Assembly (NCBI GenBank): GCA_036258055.1
Contig: DATAEK010000058.1
Location: forward strand, 1 to 25,639
Direction: 5' to 3'
DNA length: 25,639 nt
DNA from: DATAEK01 sp036258055
GTDB lineage: Bacteria; Acidobacteriota; Vicinamibacteria; Vicinamibacterales; 2-12-FULL-66-21
Part shown: in pieces, positions 22,274 to 25,639 of the stretch
Numbering within the stretch: the first letter of the stretch is position 1
Layout: each line of letters starts with the position of its first letter
Notes under the pieces: generated by a model
Told to the model about the DNA's origin: nothing
Seen by the model: only the letters and a program-made list of their open reading frames with translations
Databases searched by the model: none
Program-made: the position numbers and the translations under genes

Positions 22274-23086
22274 TTGAGCCTCGTTGCTGCGGCGCTGCTG
22301 GGGGTCATTCAGGGCCTGACGGAATTCCTGCCGGTTTCCAGCTCAGCGCATCTCATTCTCGCTCGCGCCTTCTTCGGCTGGAACGTCGAGGAAGGGGCGC
22401 TTGGCCTGGCGTTCGACGTGGCGCTCCACCTCGGCACGCTGGTCGCGGTCCTGGCGTTTTTCTGGCGGGATGTCGTGGCCATGATCGCCGCTGCGCCGCG
22501 AGCGCTGACGGCGCCGGGCGGCGCCGGCCACCTGGCGCGCCTCATCGTCATCGGCACGATTCCGGTCGTGATTGTCGGCGTGCTCCTGGCCGACTGGCTC
22601 GAAACGAACCTGCGCACCCCGGCCGTCATTGCGGTGACGCTGACGATCGGAGCGCTGATGCTGCTGGCGGCCGAACGATTCGGCGCGCGCCGTCGCGATG
22701 AGACGTCGCTCGGCGCGGGCGACGCGACGATCCTCGGCCTCGCGCAGTCCAGCGCGCTCGTCCCCGGCATGTCGCGCGCGGGTTCGACGATCTCGGTCGC
22801 GATGCTGCTCGGGATGACGCGCGAGTCCGCGGCACGGTTTTCGTTCCTGCTGGGTATTCCGGCGATCGGCGCGGCGGCGGCAAAGGAAGGTCTCCATGTG
22901 CTCAAGGCCGGCCTGAGCGCGGGGGATGCCGCGCTGTTCGCCGTCGGCATGGTGACGTCGGCGATCGTCGGCTACGCGACGATCAAGTACTTCCTGCGAT
23001 ATCTCGTGGGGCACTCGCTCGATGTGTTCGCGTACTATCGTCTCGCGCTCGCCGCAATTACAGTGGTGTGGCTGTTCGCTCGGTGA
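22274..23086 (+). CDS. uppP: Undecaprenyl-diphosphatase (BacA/UppP)
   Basis: This 270-residue polytopic membrane protein dephosphorylates undecaprenyl diphosphate to recycle the lipid carrier for peptidoglycan and glycans, and it confers bacitracin tolerance. Signature motifs are GLTEFLPVSSSAHLIL (14-29) and ALVPGMSRAGSTISVAMLLGM. I place the start at TTG 22274, where the protein begins MSLVAAALLGVIQG; no ATG exists upstream of the first conserved motif. It is in the same run as secF. Confidence 0.95.
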   Translation: MSLVAAALLGVIQGLTEFLPVSSSAHLILARAFFGWNVEEGALGLAFDVALHLGTLVAVLAFFWRDVVAMIAAAPRALTAPGGAGHLARLIVIGTIPVVIVGVLLADWLETNLRTPAVIAVTLTIGALMLLAAERFGARRRDETSLGAGDATILGLAQSSALVPGMSRAGSTISVAMLLGMTRESAARFSFLLGIPAIGAAAAKEGLHVLKAGLSAGDAALFAVGMVTSAIVGYATIKYFLRYLVGHSLDVFAYYRLALAAITVVWLFAR

Positions 23087-23160
23087 CAACTGCCGAGTAG
23101 CGACTGCCGACTGACTGTCGACTGCGACTGCCGACTGACGACTCCCGAGTAGCGACTGAC
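23087..23160. repeat. CGACTGC-type 7-mer repeat filling the uppP-DUF502 spacer
   Basis: The whole 74-base spacer is built from degenerate CGACTGC/CGACTGA heptamers. CGACTGCCGACTGAC occurs twice (23101-23115 and 23125-23139) and CCGAGTAGCGACTG twice (23093-23106 and 23145-23158). The element runs from the uppP stop right up to the next ATG, so that start has no Shine-Dalgarno. It has no coding capacity beyond chance. Confidence 0.75.
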
Positions 23161-23784
23161 ATGCTCCAGTGGATCCGGCGCCGTTTCATCGCGGGATTCT
23201 TCGTGACCGTGCCGCTGGCGATCAGCGTGGCGGCGTTCATCTGGATCTTCCGGTTGATCGACGGCATCGTCGGTCCGTTCTACGAGGCGCAGCTCGGGCG
23301 GCCGGTTCCGGGGCTCGGCATCCTGACGACGGCGCTTGTCGTCTTGCTCGTCGGCGCGTTGGCGACGAACGTGATCGGCAAACAGGTGCTTCAGCGCGCG
23401 GAAAGCTATCTGCTGCGCGTGCCGGTTTTTCGCACGGTCTACGCGCCCGTCAAACAGCTGGTGGTCGCGTTCTCGCCCGACAACGAGTACGGCTTCAAGC
23501 GCGTCGTGCTCGTGGAGGATCGCGCGCGCGGCTACATGCTGGGCTTTCTGACGAAGGAGTTCACGGTCGATCGAGGACAAGGGCCCGAGGCGATGATTGC
23601 GGTGTACGTGCCGACCAATCATCTGTATCTCGGTGACGTCATCATCTGCCCGCGCGACAAGGCGGCGTTCCCCGACATCACCGTCGAGCAGGGGATTCGC
23701 ATTTTCCTCACCGGCGGCATGGCGTTCACCAGCCGCATCCGCGCGCGCCGGGGAGACGATCGCGTCGGCGATTTCCGCGTGTGA
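23161..23784 (+). CDS. DUF502 family membrane protein
   Basis: This 207-residue protein has two N-terminal membrane segments (about 9-34, FIAGFFVTVPLAISVAAFIWIF, and 52-72, GLGILTTALVVLLVGALATNVIG). A soluble domain with PVFRTVYAPVKQLVVAF, ARGYMLGFLTKEF, VYVPTNHLYLGDVIICPRD and FLTGGMAFT follows, matching DUF502 (COG2928). The family function is not established. It follows uppP in the same direction, separated by the heptamer repeat. Confidence 0.88.
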   Translation: MLQWIRRRFIAGFFVTVPLAISVAAFIWIFRLIDGIVGPFYEAQLGRPVPGLGILTTALVVLLVGALATNVIGKQVLQRAESYLLRVPVFRTVYAPVKQLVVAFSPDNEYGFKRVVLVEDRARGYMLGFLTKEFTVDRGQGPEAMIAVYVPTNHLYLGDVIICPRDKAAFPDITVEQGIRIFLTGGMAFTSRIRARRGDDRVGDFRV

Positions 23785-23813
23785 ACCCCCCGCGTTCGAG
23801 CGCCCCAATCTGC

Positions 23814-23843
23814 TTGAAAAGTGAGTTGTAACGCTGGTACGAT
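23814..23843 (+). promoter_or_regulatory. Sigma70-like promoter upstream of hppA
   Basis: TTGAAA (23814-23819) and TACGAT (23838-23843) are separated by 18 bases, giving a start near 23851 and a leader of about 40 bases. The leader contains a small GCGGG/CCCGC inverted repeat (about 23845-23863) and the ribosome binding site GAGGAG just before the ATG. Confidence 0.55.
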
Positions 23844-23890
23844 GCGGGGCTTTTGAACCCGCCCGAGTATCCCGGCTACTGAGGAGAGAA

Positions 23891-25639
23891 ATGTCCGACA
23901 CGTTCTATACACGTCTGGTGTCCTATGGCGCGCTGCTCGCCGCGCTGGTGCTGTGTGCGGTTGTGGTCGCGCCGGTCGGCGCGCAGCCACAGACACCGGC
24001 CAGCGTCCAGCAGGAAGCTCCGGCGCGGCACGCCGGCGGGGAAGCGAACCTCGTGCTGCCGGATCTCGGAGTGGTCGAATTCCATGGCATCAACAGCCGC
24101 ACGCTGCTCATCGCCGGCCTCGGGGTCTGCGTGCTCGGGCTCGCGTTCGGGATGACGATTTTTTTTCAGCTGCGGAATCTGCCCGTCCACCGATCGATGC
24201 GTGAGATCTCCGAGCTGATATATGAGACCTGCAAGACGTATCTGATCACGCAGGGCAAGTTCATCCTGATTCTCGAAGTCTTCATCGGCGTGATCATGGT
24301 GTTCTACTTCGCGGTGCTGCAGCACTTCGCGCCGACGAAGGTCGCCATCATCCTGCTCTTCAGCCTGATCGGCATCGGCGGCAGCTACGGCGTGGCGTGG
24401 TTTGGCATCCGGGTAAACACCTTTGCGAATTCGCGTGCGGCGTTCGCCGGCCTCGAGGGCCGGCCCTACCCGATCTACGCGATTCCACTGAGTGCCGGCA
24501 TGAGCATCGGGATGCTGCTCATCAGCGTCGAGCTCTTCTTGATGCTGTGCATCCTGCTCTTCATTCCGGGCGACTATGCGGGCTCCTGTTTCATCGGCTT
24601 CGCGATCGGCGAATCGCTCGGCGCCGCCGCGCTCAGAATCGCCGGCGGCATCTTTACCAAGATCGCCGACATCGGGTCCGATTTGATGAAGATCGTCTTC
24701 AACATCAAGGAAGACGATGCCCGGAATCCGGGAGTCATCGCGGACTGCACCGGCGACAACGCTGGTGACTCGGTCGGGCCCAGCGCTGACGGGTTCGAGA
24801 CCTACGGCGTCACCGGCGTCGCGCTTATCTCGTTCATTCTCGTCGCTGTGTCAAATCCCGTGGTGCAGGTCCAGCTGCTGGTCTGGATCTTCGTCATGCG
24901 CGTCATGATGATCATCGCGAGCGGCGTGTCGTATCTGCTCAACGAAGTATGGTCGAAGGCCTCGTACGCCAATGCCTCGACGATGAACTTCGAGTCGCCG
25001 CTGACCCGTCTGGTGTGGCTGACGTCGTTCGTCTCGGTCATCCTGACCTATCTGGTCTCCCACTGGCTGATCCCGGACCTGGGCGGCAACCCGAAGCTGT
25101 GGTGGCAGCTTTCGACCGTCATCACCTGCGGAACCCTGGCGGGCGCCATCATCCCGGAGCTGGTCAAGATCTTCACGTCCACCGACTCCAAGCACGTGCG
25201 CGAGATCGTCACCTCATCGCGGGAAGGGGGCGCGTCGCTCAATATCCTGTCCGGACTCGTCGCCGGCACCTTCAGCGCCTACTGGCTTGGCGCCTGCATC
25301 GTCGTGCTGATGTCGATCGCCTACGGCATGAGCACGCGGGGCCTGGGCGATCTGATGATTGCGCCGGCTGTATTCGCGTTCGGTCTGGTGGCGTTCGGTT
25401 TCCTCGGCATGGGACCGGTCACCATTGCGGTCGACTCCTACGGCCCGGTCACGGACAACGCGCAGTCGGTGTACGAGCTGTCGGTGATCGAGACCCTCCC
25501 GAACATCAAGCAGGAGATCAAGCGTGACTACGGCTTCGACGTGAACTTCGAGCGGGCGAAGCACCTGCTGGAGGAGAACGACGGCGCGGGGAATACCTTC
25601 AAGGCGACCGCCAAGCCGGTCCTGATCGGGACCGCCGTC
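23891..25639 (+). CDS. hppA: Membrane-bound ion-translocating pyrophosphatase (H+-PPase), 3' end outside window
   Basis: The first 583 codons are present with no stop, so the gene is cut by the window edge. The ATG at 23891 follows GAGGAGAG. An N-terminal hydrophobic segment (LLAALVLCAVVVAPVGAQ) and a short hydrophilic stretch precede the multi-helix core. Family hallmarks are DIGSDLMKIVFNIKEDDARN (from residue 260), GDNAGDSVGPSADGFETYGV, VDSYGPVTDNAQSVYELS and GNTFKA (567-572). It couples PPi hydrolysis to ion export, probably H+. Lys571 sits where K-independent enzymes have Lys and K-dependent ones Ala. Several signature positions differ from the classic form (DVGADLVGKVE, GMxAD), so it is a divergent branch. 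Confidence 0.92.
   Translation, partial: MSDTFYTRLVSYGALLAALVLCAVVVAPVGAQPQTPASVQQEAPARHAGGEANLVLPDLGVVEFHGINSRTLLIAGLGVCVLGLAFGMTIFFQLRNLPVHRSMREISELIYETCKTYLITQGKFILILEVFIGVIMVFYFAVLQHFAPTKVAIILLFSLIGIGGSYGVAWFGIRVNTFANSRAAFAGLEGRPYPIYAIPLSAGMSIGMLLISVELFLMLCILLFIPGDYAGSCFIGFAIGESLGAAALRIAGGIFTKIADIGSDLMKIVFNIKEDDARNPGVIADCTGDNAGDSVGPSADGFETYGVTGVALISFILVAVSNPVVQVQLLVWIFVMRVMMIIASGVSYLLNEVWSKASYANASTMNFESPLTRLVWLTSFVSVILTYLVSHWLIPDLGGNPKLWWQLSTVITCGTLAGAIIPELVKIFTSTDSKHVREIVTSSREGGASLNILSGLVAGTFSAYWLGACIVVLMSIAYGMSTRGLGDLMIAPAVFAFGLVAFGFLGMGPVTIAVDSYGPVTDNAQSVYELSVIETLPNIKQEIKRDYGFDVNFERAKHLLEENDGAGNTFKATAKPVLIGTAV

Noticed and set aside
1..25639. Search for tRNA, rRNA, CRISPR, transposase, integrase or phage genes
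   Set aside because: None was recognised by eye on either strand; gene content is uniformly housekeeping or envelope.

Overview
The window is a GC-rich (about 65% by eye) chromosomal segment from a Gram-negative (diderm) bacterium. LptD, a dTDP-sugar pathway, SecDF-YajC, UppP, Ddl and AccD are all present. The gene order, the divergent membrane pyrophosphatase and the short-period intergenic repeats fit Acidobacteriota (possibly Vicinamibacteria), but this placement is inference, not proof. I saw no rRNA, tRNA, CRISPR array, integrase or transposase; this is housekeeping and envelope DNA rather than a mobile island.

Layout. (1) 126-11260, minus strand: ten tightly packed genes, probably one long transcription unit. 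In transcription order they are a deoxynucleoside kinase, accD, folC, lptD, three dTDP-sugar genes (rfbA, rfbC-like, rfbB), an Rmd-like nucleotide-sugar reductase, a phytol kinase/DUF92 fusion and a UbiA prenyltransferase. From lptD onward most junctions overlap or abut (ATGA, TGAATG), which implies translational coupling. The segment links LPS export, deoxysugar supply and isoprenoid-alcohol activation plus prenyl transfer. (2) 11313-14679, plus strand: a MenC-like enolase-superfamily enzyme and a lipoprotein joining HEAT repeats to a cyclophilin domain. (3) 14680-15321: a gene-poor stretch that the long-ORF view leaves empty. It holds two tandem minus-strand micro-genes encoding the identical 17-residue Lys/Gly peptide MAKKTAKGGKKKGGKKR. 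Each has its own ribosome binding site and intrinsic terminator, and one has a near-consensus promoter. They differ only at synonymous third positions. This is the best candidate here for something undescribed. A GATC-dense patch lies between their promoter and the next gene. (4) 15322-18101, minus strand: a TPR protein translationally coupled to ddl. (5) 18130-25639, plus strand: tgt-yajC-secD-secF-uppP-DUF502, then hppA, which runs off the right edge.

How the genes work together. YajC-SecDF assists protein export. UppP recycles the undecaprenyl carrier and Ddl makes the peptidoglycan dipeptide. LptD inserts LPS, and the dTDP-sugar block feeds glycan synthesis. The prenyl-alcohol kinase fusion and UbiA enzyme look like a salvage-and-transfer pair. 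Three intergenic spacers carry degenerate short-period repeats or hairpins (9-86, 10532-10618, 23087-23160).
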